From contig RBZT01000312.1 in the NCBI GenBank assembly GCA_003693705.1, positions 62,827 to 126,826 of the forward strand: a stretch of 64,000 nt of DNA, given 5' to 3'. A program made the position numbers and the translations under genes. This DNA comes from Polymyxa betae. Its lineage: Eukaryota; Endomyxa; Phytomyxea; Plasmodiophorida; Plasmodiophoridae. Of the stretch, positions 41,901 to 53,011 are shown piece after piece. The notes below the pieces were generated by a model, which was not told where the DNA came from, made no database searches, and worked only from the letters and a program-made list of their open reading frames with translations. Position 1 is the first letter of the stretch, and each line of letters opens with the position of its first letter.

Positions 41901-42872
41901 CCAAAAGTCACTCCAGAACAGGTTTACTACGATTTCACAACTGGACGGCGACCTTTCGGTGTCACTTCCATTGGTGATATTCGCTACCAACAAGGTCGTT
42001 CTCCTTATTCGAAAGTATCCATCGAGCTAAGGCTTTTGCTATATAGATGGTGGTGCCTTTTATCTCACCGTATTCCATCTCGGCTCACTCTTTTTGCCAT
42101 TGTCGCTCCCAGGAAACGGTTCCGGAGCTCTCCTCAACCGATATTCAGCTACAATGGAGATACAGTTTGACAAGCTACCGGTAGATAAAGCGGCCGTTAT
42201 GACTGTTGATCGATTGCGACCAAATCCAATTGTTGGTAATCAGATAATAGCATTTCCGGGTTCTAAGTGTCATGCTTAGGCATTGTATGTCAATTCAACA
42301 GGGCAACTAGGGTTATCTGAGGAAGATTTTGCAATGAGATCAAATGTGGTTGTCACGCCAAAAAAATGGCACATGGTGACTATCGTCGTGGATGTTCCTG
42401 GGAAAGCAGTAGCTGCATACATTGATGGAGAGATGGCTTTCCGCAAACAAATTAATGCTGTTGTTGATGGCCCATTTGCGTTGGATTCCAAGGTAACGCA
42501 GCATGCATGCATTCCCAGGTTGTAAATCAATCTAAAATACTATTACAGATCTGCCTATTCAGTACAGCAGTAGGGGAAGCTTCGCACGAAAAACACATTC
42601 GATCTTTCCTTTTGGATTTGGATTGCCACACTGCAGAGACTGTCAAACTGTTGTATGAGACCAAGATGGAGGAGACCAAATGGATCTGTTCCGTTTGTAC
42701 TTATCGCAACAACCGGACAGACGATCATTGCACAGTGTGCTTTACCTATAATCGAGCAGCTGCTGCAGTATCAGCTACAGGTAATGGTAGCGAATGGAGC
42801 TGTCCGGCGTGTACTTTCAAGAATCCAGCATCGGCAGGGTTGTGTTCAATTTGCGAAACCCCTCGGTCTTAA
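26925..42872 (+). CDS. Giant DUF3638/DUF3645 protein with ConA-like, EF-hand and zinc-finger modules
   Basis: One gene of about 16 kb and more than forty exons encodes roughly 4,500 residues. Parts in order: a Pro-rich start; a ConA/LamG-like domain (27400-27945, with PYLNDYTIVMDV and GEYGVKNAEIKPGRWHRIV); a very long helical region typical of DUF3638 neighbours; the NTPase core with Walker A MGAGKTT (near 36765) and DEVD (near 37215); DUF3645 with SRSSEFAHPDIILGL (38100); GFSGTP (38590); TTGMD and QGAYRMRGIG (39130-39255); a Glu-Gln repeat (39971-40010); two EF-hand regions (40380-40500 and 41430-41490); a second ConA/LamG-like unit (42000-42490); and two RanBP2-type zinc fingers (42675-42870). 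Almost all joins restore frame as GT-AG; two need GC-AG. The join near 40600 and one near 30590 remain unresolved. The function is not known. It ends 18 bp from the stop of the facing gene. Confidence 0.9.
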
Positions 42873-42890
42873 GTTATGGAATGGATAAAT

Positions 42891-43739
42891 TTATGTCGCT
42901 TCCCGGAGCGTTAATGGGATATCAACGGGCTGAAGTGCACCATCTGGTAGAATTTCCAGGACTTTAATGAAGAATTTGGTCGGAATGGGCCCCGGTGATA
43001 GAATCACATTGTTGTCGCTGATAAAGAAGGGAATGTTATCATTTATTGACCGGATCGCATCGATGAAAATCAAAATTTCGCAATTCGCGCGAATTCCTGA
43101 ATAACAACAGGCTTCAACAGATGCAACCGAATCGAAATAATGAAAACCGACCACTTTGAACTCTACCGGAATTCTGCAGTAGTAATGGGCTATCAGCGAC
43201 AAAATGGATGTGATTTCGACTCATTCGACTTAATCCATTTTGCAGGATAGACGGAATACAGTTCCTGAATGTTCCATGGACAACAATTGGATGGTGTTCT
43301 GCAAGTGGTTGTAGCAGGAGACTGTTATCAATCGAATCGATGGAATGGCCTTGATTGCAACGAATCCAATAGATACCATTGTTATCAGAATACAACGAAT
43401 ACCTTTGCTTGGCGTCAGTTTGTATAATCTGCAGATCGTCAGCAAACAGACTTTCTGATAGCACAGACCGTAACCTTCTGTATTCTGTCAACTGTTGGCT
43501 TAAACCTTTGGAATTTCTTGTGATTAAGAATTTCGTTCAAGCAAACAAACTGAAAGCCGTTAAGAATACGGCTGCCAAGCAATCAAACGATGCTTAACTC
43601 CATCAGGACGTATTGCAATTCCCATTTTAGGGGCGTCGTGGCGCAGTACTTTCGATAAAAGTTTGCTCAATTGAACATCCCTGGCGTCGTTGCGATTACA
43701 TCTGGATTTTGGAAGCTCTGGTGTTTCAGCGTCACGCAT
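42891..43739 (-). CDS. TPT1: tRNA 2'-phosphotransferase
   Basis: This enzyme removes the 2'-phosphate left at tRNA splice junctions, using NAD. The N-terminus has SKLLSKVLRHDAPKMGI. The later exons carry the catalytic set: IRCNQGHS, VVHGTF, SRNHIHF and SGIRANCEILIFID. Four introns are needed. One of only 31 nt (43475-43505) is the sole way to keep frame between KKFQ and RLRSVLSES. The start at 43739 (MRDAETPELPKS) is the first Met in frame. Its presence implies intron-containing tRNAs in this organism. Confidence 0.9.
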
Positions 43740-44086
43740 GCCTGCCTTCGAAAAGGGATCTTGCTGTTAAAGGCGCAATTTTTCCTTCTCAAGAAACGAA
43801 TTGCAGTCCCAGTAAAGAGCCTTCTGCCTCCGCAGTTTCACCATCTCGTAAACTTTCTCAAAAATCTTAACTTTTTTCAGAAAAAAAAGGAAGGTTTTTG
43901 CGAAGCCAAGGAGAGCGGTCGGACAACACAAAAAATTGGTGATAGCGCCTGAACGAAATATCTGAAGTGTCTTAATATAAATATGCTCACTGGTAGCTAA
44001 ATGTGAGTTGGACTTCCATAGAGAGAATCGCTTGTTGGAAAAAACAGAGCCACGGCAGTTTCACAATTAGCTTCACTTTCAGACTG
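43740..44086. other. Divergent promoter region
   Basis: A gap of about 350 bp between two divergent start codons, TPT1 on the left and TBCC on the right. No further gene is seen. A run of A at 43881-43888 is the only compositional feature. Confidence 0.4.
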
Positions 44087-45328
44087 ATGGCTGACCGAAT
44101 GCAGCGATTGATGCAAAGGCATCAGGAACGGCAAGCTAAACAAGCAGCCGATAGAGAAGCACGACAGCAGGCTCGCGAGAAAGGCAATGGCGAGAGCGTT
44201 TCCGAATTCGAGGAAGAAATCGAGAGATATTACTCCGACATCAGAACAGCGATTGCTGGTAAAGAGTTCCAAGAAGCCCAGCAGCTTTTACGATCTGCAA
44301 ATGCGTTTCTCAATAAGTGGACCAATTCTCTTCCCTCCTATACTGTTAAACAGACACAAAATGTTAGAACAGTTCGACAGACGAACCGCGACGATTTATT
44401 CATTGCTGTTTATCAGGCAATCGATAGCTTAGATAAGGAGATCTCACAGAAACTGGCTGTTGTACAGCCTAGGAAGAGGTTCAGCTTCAGATCAGTGCAG
44501 CCAGCTTCTAATGAAGGAAGTCAACCACAAAAGCAGTCGGATGTTGAAAGCCACACCGTTGATGCTTTAGGTTTGACCTTACTCAATTCTTTGTTGAAGG
44601 TATTCAGAATGCTGTGCTAGATGAGATGCTGAAGGATCGTTTATCATCTAACGATATAATGATTAAGAATTTGTAGGATCGTCTTTTATCGATTGTGTCT
44701 GTCATCAAATGTTTGCAGGACTGATGAAAAGTATCGCCATACAGACGCCAATTCTAAAATCAATTCCATTACCATCATAGATGTTAAGGCCAGTATTATC
44801 AGCATATGTCGAACGATCTCATCGTTGCGAATCGTATCGGTGCAGGTTTGCTTCTCATACCATTTCGTTCTCGTAACTGATTCGAGTCGCATTAGGATAG
44901 TCTAATCATGGTTGGTCCTGTAGCCGGTTCTGTTTACGTTGAAAATTGTAGAAATTGTACTTTGATCTTTGCTTCTAGACAGGTTCACACATAGCTTTTG
45001 AATTGGTCAACTGCTCAATTTCACATTCTAGGTTCGAATTCATAAAACACATCATGTGAACTTGTACATTTTTGCTAAATCGAATCCCATCATCGAAGAT
45101 TGTTCCAAGATTGCAGTGGCTCCATTCAACTTCGTCTACGATGACATCGAGCAGAGTCTGACGGCCGCCGATCTGACCAGTACCAACATGTACGACCAGG
45201 TCCAGGATTTCAAATGGCTTAAAGACGGCGCTGCTCCGAACTGGTCCATCATACCCGAATCGCTGCGAATTGGGGAATTCCGACCTGATTGTGATACTTT
45301 ATTGATTCCAAACACGAATAAAGGTTAA
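44087..45328 (+). CDS. TBCC: Tubulin-binding cofactor C
   Basis: The GTPase-activating cofactor in alpha/beta-tubulin folding. The N-terminal helical domain starts MADRMQRLMQRHQERQ and includes LPSYTVKQTQNV and RKRFSFRS. The C-CAP beta-helix domain shows VGPVAGSVYVENCRNC, the arginine-finger motif RQVRIH, and NPIIEDCSKIAVAPF, followed by QDFKWLKDGAAPNWS. The five introns include one of 29 nt (44571-44599), needed to reach GIQNAVLDEMLKDR in frame. It is complete and of usual length. Together with the Tctex light chain it fits an organism with elaborate microtubules. Confidence 0.93.
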
Positions 45329-45532
45329 AGTTGTAACATTACAGAATTGAGTCCATCTTGTAGGTAGGCAGGAGGCCTCTCCTTGTTGTCTTGAGTCTTG
45401 AGAAAGCCAGAAAGGCCTCTCCTCTAATGGAAGATTTCTAGAAGAAGGCTCTCATTTGATAGTGCGTCCAGGAGCAGCAAAAGCCAACTTGCATCCAATC
45501 TGTCTCTTTCCTCTTCAATAGGATACCGTTTG

Positions 45533-46241
45533 ATGGCTGGCACCAGTTCACGATTGCTTAAAGAGTATCGTGATATCGCTCATGAAGGCACTCGTCATGA
45601 TTCCCATCATCAGCATGATCGGGTGTTAATCTTCCCAAACAGTATGTCTGATCTGACGGTAATCATCTCATTGTTTCAGCAATTGCAAGGACTGACAGCT
45701 GTACCAGCAATGGACAGCATATATTTGTGGGCCAGACGAGACTCCGTTTCATAATCGATACTTCCAGCTAAGCATTCAAGTCCCCAAATCTTATCCTTTG
45801 GAAGCACCGAAAATAAAGGTAAAGGGCTTAAAACCGTTTACTTCAAGAAAACTCACCAAGTAATAAGTTTGTTACTCCAATATTCCATCCAAATATTCAT
45901 TTCAAGGTAGCTTTTCCTTCATCAAGTCGTCCATCTGTAGTCATTTTGTCAATAGACCGGCGAAATATGCCTTGATATTTTGAAATCGGAATGGAGTCCA
46001 GCATGGACACTGATCGCTGCTTGTAGAGCTATCATTGCAATGTTATCGCATCCAGAGCCGGATAGCCCACTGAACTGCAATGCAGGTAGAGAATAAGCAT
46101 CAAGATTCCTCTGACTACAACTGATACTTTGAAGGCAATTTACTTAGAGATGGCGATAAGCTAGGATATGATTCTCTTGCAAGAATGTACGCTATCGATT
46201 TAGGCATGTCCGAGCCGCCAATTCCTGATTCAGAATCTTAA
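45533..46241 (+). CDS. PEX4: Peroxisomal ubiquitin-conjugating enzyme E2
   Basis: An E2 fold of about 165 residues in five exons: SSRLLKEYRDIA at the N-terminus, then GPDETPFHNRYFQLSIQVP, the HPN motif in FHPNIHFKTG, and the active-site cysteine in GEICLDILKSEWSPAWTL. It ends with PEPDSPLNCNAGNLLR. The PEX4 assignment rests on ILK..WSPAWTL and the PDSPLNCNAGNLLR segment, both typical of the peroxisomal E2 that monoubiquitinates the PEX5 receptor. The region 3' of the catalytic exon is complete. It faces malonyl-CoA decarboxylase with 29 bp between stop codons. Confidence 0.92.
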
Positions 46242-46270
46242 ATTACTCGGTTTAGCATCCGTTGATATTA

Positions 46271-47881
46271 TTATGCCTCGTTAGATTTCGCCACGCTTGT
46301 CGATAACATTTCTCGGATACTTATCGATATATGATTCTCAAATGATTCGCCATCTATCCGATATTCATATTGGCACATCATACCAAAACTATTCATGATT
46401 CCTCGACGGCTCAGATCGGCGCCCCAATGTATGTCTGCGAGACGAGCACCATTATGAGTATGGAATCTGATGTGGTATTTCAAATTTCAAAGAGAACGAG
46501 CTCAGATCAGGACCACATGCCTAAATACGGGATCCAATGAAGCTTCATTAGCGTCTTTCTCCAATGCTAAATAACGAAGGCACTTTTTAATTATGACTGC
46601 TTTGTATGAATCTAGTATTGAAGGATCATCTAGAGCTGTCCTCAGGATGTCCTCGCACCTGGAATGCCCGAAATTAGAATTAATCAGCATGAGAAACGGT
46701 ACCTCTTTATACCATACGCTGTTTTCAGTTTTTAGCCATTTTATCAAGCCAGGGATCGGCGACAACGTGAGAACGCTCTTAAGACCAGGGAATTCAGTTC
46801 GAAGCTACTGAGATTATTGAGACGGCCTCTCTTTAAACGAAAAACCAACCATTTGTATTGCTTTTTTGATAGTCCATCCAGCAAGCCCAAATCTTGACGC
46901 TCCTTGATGGCCATTACTTATAGAGTAACAAACAGCGGTGTCTATAGCACAGGGTTATAAGATGGACAACATCCGAGAGACTATTCGAAACTACTAAAGC
47001 TCACCGCAGGTAGAATCATTAAATTTATAACGACCTGAAAGAACATCTTCGATGTTCGTTGGAAGGTTTTCACTATCAACTAAGGCGATGTATAATACTG
47101 TCAATGGACTATTCCGAAGTGCTGGATGAATTAGGGCAAACACTCGCCTCCCTGCAAAAAGATTAAACTATGGAACTCGCTGATGGCTTTTTGAACCTGC
47201 TCCAAATCGAACGCCATAATCAGATTCTGACTGGAAAGGATACAACTGATGGTAAATCAATGAGCACATTAGAACAGTGAAGCGGTCACTCACTGCTTCA
47301 ACATTGGCGACCGATTGTTTAATGCTGAGATCTGATGACTGAAATACTGGTTGCAATTGCAACAGACCAGGATTGAGACAAACTTCCAGTAATGAGGTGA
47401 TCTCAAAGTCCACAATAGGAAACTTCTGAGACTTATCAGCTCCTACGTCTTTCCGAATATCCAAAAGCATGCCAAGCCCAACTGGAACATTCTGCAAAAT
47501 CGACCTGACAATAATCAGCAGATTGTACAGCTTCATCACAGTTTAGACCTAAATAACGCCGCCAAAGGCGAACTGAGAGCTTTACGTAATTCTATGGCTT
47601 TTCTTATCCTGAACATTTTTGAGCCTTCACTGGCTAAATATTCATTCGCGCGTTGATGACAAAGAATCCAATTTGCTCCGCCTATCCTCTCAGCCCATCT
47701 CAAGCCGCGATGCCGGTTCTCGAGATTCTCTCCTTTGTATAATCGACATATTTCTAAGAGATCATTCTTTGAATTAAGTAAGCAACCCAGTGACGTGTCT
47801 CAATAAGGTAGACACCTTCAACGACACGTCCCAATCAATGTTGCCTGCAAGCGCTTTTCTGATACGCGCCAACATCACCAT
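46271..47881 (-). CDS. MLYCD: Malonyl-CoA decarboxylase
   Basis: This enzyme converts malonyl-CoA to acetyl-CoA and CO2, controlling fatty-acid synthesis and oxidation. The helical N-terminal domain includes VGLGMLLDIRKDV. The acyltransferase-like catalytic domain includes RRVFALIHPALRNSPLTV, TAVCYSISNGHQGAS, TLSPIPGLIKWLK, and the C-terminal signature FHTHNGARLADIHWGADLS. The Ser of LSPIP and the His of FHxxNGA are the family's catalytic residues. About eight introns occur, including a probable GC-AG intron at 46467-46520. There is no C-terminal SKL peroxisomal signal (it ends KSNEA). The N-terminal part (47540-47880) is less certain. Confidence 0.88.
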
Positions 47882-48500
47882 AATGGTGTGCTGGCGCTAG
47901 CACTTAGCGGTTAATGAACTGCGAAAAGACACTGCTTCTATGTATACTTATACAACGTTGAGAATCAGAATGCTACACGGCTTATGGCCAACCAACATTT
48001 GCCCAGAAATGTGGCAATCTGTGTATAATTTCAGCTCGGCTGAGTTGCTAATATTTCTCTTCTTGCATATCTACTTGTTGATTGACTCTCTGCTTGTCCG
48101 CAAACAGACAAAATTCTCTTCTAATGTGCATTATCTTTAAAAGTAGCTGCTTCATAGGCGGCATTCAGTATAAACGAAAAACCAATCACAACAATAACAT
48201 CGTGTTATTGTCATCAAGTTAGTCCACAAAAAAATTCAGCATGTTGAGCTACAAGCAATTATGGCTGCTTTCGAATCGGTGAGAACCACACTTAGTTCTC
48301 AGTCAGAAATATTGATAGCAGGTTGAGAACAGGTCCGGCCCGATATCAGCTAACCTCCGAGCCCATCCGACCACCTTTTTAATGGCTTGTCAAACAATCA
48401 TTCTATTAACTACATTGTAATCAACGCATCTTGTCGTAGATTGCCATAAAAGTTCACCTCACAGCATTTTCCATAATCTTATAGGCCCTGCAAAATAAAG
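47882..48500. other. Intergenic region
   Basis: About 600 bp between two divergent genes, AT-rich, with no frame that looks coding. It probably contains the promoters of malonyl-CoA decarboxylase and of the aspartic protease. Confidence 0.4.
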
Positions 48501-49991
48501 ATGGGGGTTAAACTGTTCGTAACGATCAGCTTCGTGATCCTCGCAGTAGCATTTGTCGAACCGCGACTGAATGCAGCTGAGCTCATGAGGCTACTTTTCG
48601 GCAATATGCTGGATTCAAGCTTACACACATTGAACAAATGGAGCGATTATCAATACGAAAAGAATTCAGATACTCAGCATCTTCAACACGATGACGGCAC
48701 CGTTCGAGTCCGTTTGAATGATATCAAATCGAAAGCACTTCCCGTTCAATATCATCCATATGCCAAGTATGGTGTCACACAGCCTGAGAATCCACCAACG
48801 ATTCCTCTCCAAGACTTTATGAATGCTCAGTATTATGGTCTGATTGGAATCGGATCACCACCGCAGTCGTTCGAAGTCATCTTCGATACTGGAAGCTCGA
48901 ATCTCTGGGTTCCTTCGTCGATGTGCGAGAACTGCAACCATGCCAAGTATTATCATGACAAATCGTCTACCTACGAGAAGAACGGGACCGAATTCGCAAT
49001 TCGATATGGAAGCGGGTCGTTAAGCGGGTTTGTTAGTAGAGATGTGGTGACGTGGGCTGGGTTAAAGGTCAAGGATGTCGACTTTGCTGAAGCCACCGAC
49101 GAACCTGGAGAAACCTTTCGTCGTGGAAAGTTTGATGGCATTCTTGGAATGGTGGGAAGCAAATGCAACTTGTTCAAAAAATAATTCAGATTGTTTAGGC
49201 ATTTCGATCGATTAGCGTGGACGATATGGATCCCATCTTCCAACGAACCTGGGAACAGCAGCTGATCCCACAGAACATGTTCGCTTTCTACCTGCCGAGT
49301 AGAACCGGACGTGCTGGCGAGCTGGTCCTCGGAGGATACGATGAATCACATTTCCGAGGCGATATCACCTGGGTGGACTTAACCAGCGAGACGTATTGGG
49401 AGACAGAAGTCGACTGTATCGGGCTCAAGGGCCGAGATCCATCTGGCATTAAGACTGTAATTATCGATACAGGAACGTCTCTGATTGCTGGACCGAAAGA
49501 TGAGATTGATGCAATCGCTAATCATGTTGGTAAGTGCAAGTCAAATGAATGGTCACACCCCCATCTGATAGTGCAATTGAAGGTGCATTCGCAAGCCCTA
49601 TGGGTGGCGTCTATATTATTTCATGTGGCCAGGCAAAGAATCTGCCTAATTTTGAAGTGTCGATGGGTGGGCGTACGTTCGTACTCAAAGGAGAGCATTA
49701 TATTATGAAGGTGAAGCTGCTGGGATTCCCCGTTTGCATTCTAGGCATGGTTGGCATCGATGTCCCAGCTCCTCGAGGCCCTCTATGGATACTGGGTAAA
49801 TTCCTTGGATTGCGATTACATTTTGAAAACTGAACGCCGATTCCCCAGGCGATACTTTCATTCGGCAGTTCTACAGCATTTTCGACGTGGACAACCTGCG
49901 TATGGGTTTCGCTGACGTCAATCTCGGATACAGAAGCAGACTGAGTAACCTGCTGAAAGACAGGAGACAAGATGCAGTATCGCTAGCATAA
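48501..49991 (+). CDS. Cathepsin D-like aspartic protease
   Basis: A pepsin-family zymogen in four exons. The N-terminus is a signal peptide ([16 protein letters not shown]) followed by a propeptide of about 80 residues. The first active site is [12 protein letters not shown], the flap tyrosine lies in [10 protein letters not shown], and the second active site is [10 protein letters not shown]. The C-terminus has [22 protein letters not shown]. All catalytic residues are present. A C-terminal extension of about 25 residues ([15 protein letters not shown]) is slightly longer than usual. Likely vacuolar or secreted. The intron after [19 protein letters not shown] and the short one before GDTF restore the frame. 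Confidence 0.93.
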
Positions 49992-50130
49992 TCAAAGCCG
50001 CAAACTTTTGCCTTGTTTTCCAGTCACTGCGCAATTGTGTAAAATAAAGTGCGACAGGACTTTTAGGAGGAGTTGACATTGGTGTTAATTATTTGTGGTA
50101 GCATCGACCATAGAAGTTTGTCAAACCAGA

Positions 50131-50859
50131 TGAATCAGATTCGCGAAATCGAGCGAATCAATAGGAAAGAGGCTGAGGCTGGTGTGCCTGAGAGTGGCTC
50201 CTGGCATGCTGAATACAAACACAGCGCGTAACTTGACTTTCTGTATCTCTCTGTCAGTACGCTGATGATGGCTTTCTAGCTACGTAATTGCCTCTGGATT
50301 GGATTATCGACTATCGGAAGGCGACATAATTGTTATTTTCTCCCAGTGTGGCGAAATCGTGGATCTCAACTTAATTCGGGATAAGAAAACAGGAAAATCA
50401 AAAGGATTTGCTTTTATTGCTTACGAGGATCAGCGAAGCACTGTCCTAGCAGTTGATAATTTTAACGGTGCGAAGGTTGGCGATTTTATAATTGAGTTCT
50501 CCATTGGTTGAGCTGATTGCTAGCTATGCGGTCGCATTCTTCGTGTCGACCACGTCAGGCAATATCGACGACCTGAGACTTCGCTTAAAGCCGGTAGTGA
50601 AGGTGTCAATGAGACAGATGAAGACTATGACACAAGGAGGCGACGAATATGGCCCTATACACCTGATACTAGAACTCCACTGGTTTCCGAAACCAAGCAG
50701 CCTGAAAAGCCCCAGTTGGACAAATCACTTCCGGAACCTGCAGAAGCCCCAGTAAACGAAGATGCTCAGGTGGCGCGAATCGAAGCCATCCGTCTGCGGC
50801 GCAAGCATCATCTGGAGCAGCTACAGAAATCATTTGAACAACAATCGAAGCCTCGTTAA
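50131..50859 (+). CDS. IST3: RRM splicing factor, Ist3/RBMX2 type
   Basis: Three exons. The N-terminal motif [14 protein letters not shown] and [12 protein letters not shown] match the Ist3/RBMX2 N-extension. A single RRM follows with [20 protein letters not shown] as the RNP-1 region and [15 protein letters not shown] after it. The tail is charged and ends in a short helix ([15 protein letters not shown]). Ist3 belongs to the RES complex bound to U2 snRNP and the activated spliceosome, which is consistent with an intron-rich genome. Confidence 0.93.
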
Positions 50860-51116
50860 ACTGACTCTATTAAGATGAATGGCTGGCGGAGCCTCGTAGG
50901 GTTCATCAGGTTTTCGATACCCCATGACCCCCATTTTTAACCCCAAATTGTGATGGTATCGGGTGCTATTATATAATTCGGTCATAGAAACACGTGTTGT
51001 CGGGTCACTGGGTCTACTGTTACCGCAACATTAAATAGGCCAATAACTTGTACTCTCTTTGTCATTGTACTGTATCGGGCTTATTGTCATTTACTTTATA
51101 ACGGCTCTTGCCGACC

Positions 51117-52042
51117 ATGACTAGCTCGATCGGCAGCGAGCCCGAACAGCCGCCGTCGGTTTTCAACGTGATTCCTGGCGGGTCACTGATTCTACATCTG
51201 CCCGGAAGCGGGCTGCTGCTGCAAGGCGAGAATGTGGTTCGAGGCGTGGTCGCGTCCGGGCTGAAATGGATTTTTGGTGGCAATCCTCCCGCCGATCCAG
51301 AACCTGTGCCGGATTCAGATACAAAATATAATGCTTTACATTCGGCAGTCCAAGAGCTCGTCGAAATGTTTGACGACGATTCTAAAGATGAAGCTCATTC
51401 CAGTCTTACAGGTTTTTAGCAAAGCTGATAGATTTTTTTTATTCAGTTTTTACCGATTTTTAGGAATTGACCTGCTGCGAGCTACTAAAATTCGAGTTCG
51501 CGCCCTTGAAAATGAGATCAAAGTTGAAAGGCAAGCTCGGATCCGGGCCGAAGCGAGAATAGGTACGTTACGTTTAAATTCGTCAAGTGTTTTTCTGAAA
51601 GCAAAATGTCAGCGGAATTAGAACGTATAAAGGTTATGGTTGAAGAACAGAAAAGGGAGCATCGAAGGCTGGAACAAGAACTGCAGAAGTTCGCCAGTCT
51701 TGAAGAAGAGTATTTTGATGCCGAGCGTGAACTCGAACAGGTCCAGGATGAGATTTTTCACATGAAGGAGAGAAAAGCATGCGGCCTCAACGACCTGAAT
51801 CCAGCAACAATGAGTACGTTAACTTTCAATTTCGGATCGATTCTTTAACTTCGTCTGATGTCGTAGGCGTTAGTGATCTCGAACAAACGCTTGAGCAGAT
51901 GAAAATGGAGTCCCGTGAAGATCGGGGTCTTAAAGCACAAATCAATTCTACAGTTCTGAAAGAAATTCACTCTGAGATGCTCATAGACCAGAAACATCGC
52001 GAATTCAAGCGTCGATCACAGAAACTTTTCGATAAGGAATGA
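51117..52042 (+). CDS. Coiled-coil protein, unrecognised
   Basis: Four exons, about 250 residues. The N-terminus (VFNVIPGGSLILHLPGSG) is hydrophobic and Gly-rich but has no clear signal peptide. From about residue 100 a coiled coil runs to the end, for example IKVERQARIRAEARI and QKREHRRLEQELQKF. The C-terminus is basic. No family is recognised. The start at 51117 is the first Met in the open frame. Confidence 0.6.
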
Positions 52043-52542
52043 GGGCTTATTATCGTTTCCTTTAAGGCAAACACAGAAGATAAAAGTTCCAAATCCAGTA
52101 AAACGAGCTTCAATTTATCAGGATCCCGTTAAGCGGCTCTCTAATTATTGCCATAAATATTAGCAAGTCACTCTTAAAGAACGTTGTCATCGTAAACGTC
52201 GGTGTAGACCACCTTAAACCCTTGGTGAATAATCATAGTTCTTGCTCGCATATCAATACCTAGAACCGATCAGATCTGCCTTAAAATGGATCAATCAACG
52301 TCAGCAATACCAAGCTCGGCGCCTGCACCCGATGGATGCCAGTCGTGATGATCATGGTCGCGTCTCTTATCTCGGCCAGCTCGGCGCCGGCTACTATATG
52401 ATGCCTGTAATCCCGACTGTAATGCTTTCATCATCACAATCACTGACTGAATATGATTTATTCCGCAACTCATTATAATCGTCATGTTCATTGCAAGATC
52501 GGGATTTTATTCAAGCATCTGCTTAATCGCCCTGAGAAAATT
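52043..52542. other. Unassigned stretch
   Basis: Short open frames exist on both strands (52242-52478 plus, 52291-52491 minus). Neither forms a convincing gene. A minus-strand frame reading DYNELRNKSYSVSDCDD may be a lost exon of the gene to the right. Confidence 0.3.
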
Positions 52543-52922
52543 CTATTTGAAATAATTTCTCGCGCATGTACAGCCGTAATGAAACGCGGCTAACCATGAT
52601 CGCATCATTGTCCTCATGTGGCCTTGGTCGACTTTAATATGTGCAGATATCAGCCAAGATTGTGGTTGTTCTGCAGAAGCGGGCAATGCGCCCATATCGA
52701 TTGACGCTCAAGCTTGAATTGGGCATTATAATGTGCTGTTGTCAACGTCACTGTAGATGCGTTGCCGGATATCGGTTCAATAATGAGACAAGCCCCGACG
52801 GCATCAAATGAAGCAGGAGCGGGCGAACACGCTCCTGCAGGTGCGTTTATATCGCAACTAATGCCCACTGACCAGATCAGAATACGCTGATCTCGTTCAT
52901 ACCCAGTCATGCTGGCCCCCAT
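52543..52922 (-). CDS. Small unrecognised protein
   Basis: Two exons separated by a 35-nt intron (GTCAATCG...CTGCAG on the minus strand) give about 113 residues, beginning MGASMTGYERDQRILIWSVG. The join FKLEQQPQSWLISAHIKVDQ reads like folded protein and the C-terminus is TCARNYFK. There is a loose resemblance to the strand pattern of START lipid-binding domains, but it is too short and I do not claim homology. It lies 89 bp downstream of the PFDN5 stop on the same strand. Confidence 0.45.
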
Positions 52923-53011
52923 TACTAAACCTTCTGCAAATCGATGGTTAAATCTACATGATGAACATGTGCTGATAATGGTGATTGCTGTTAAACAGTG
53001 TAATAATCGAT

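Noticed and set aside
43671-43952. Plus-strand ORF of 93 residues
   Set aside because: It overlaps the first exons and promoter of TPT1 on the minus strand, which carry clear family motifs.
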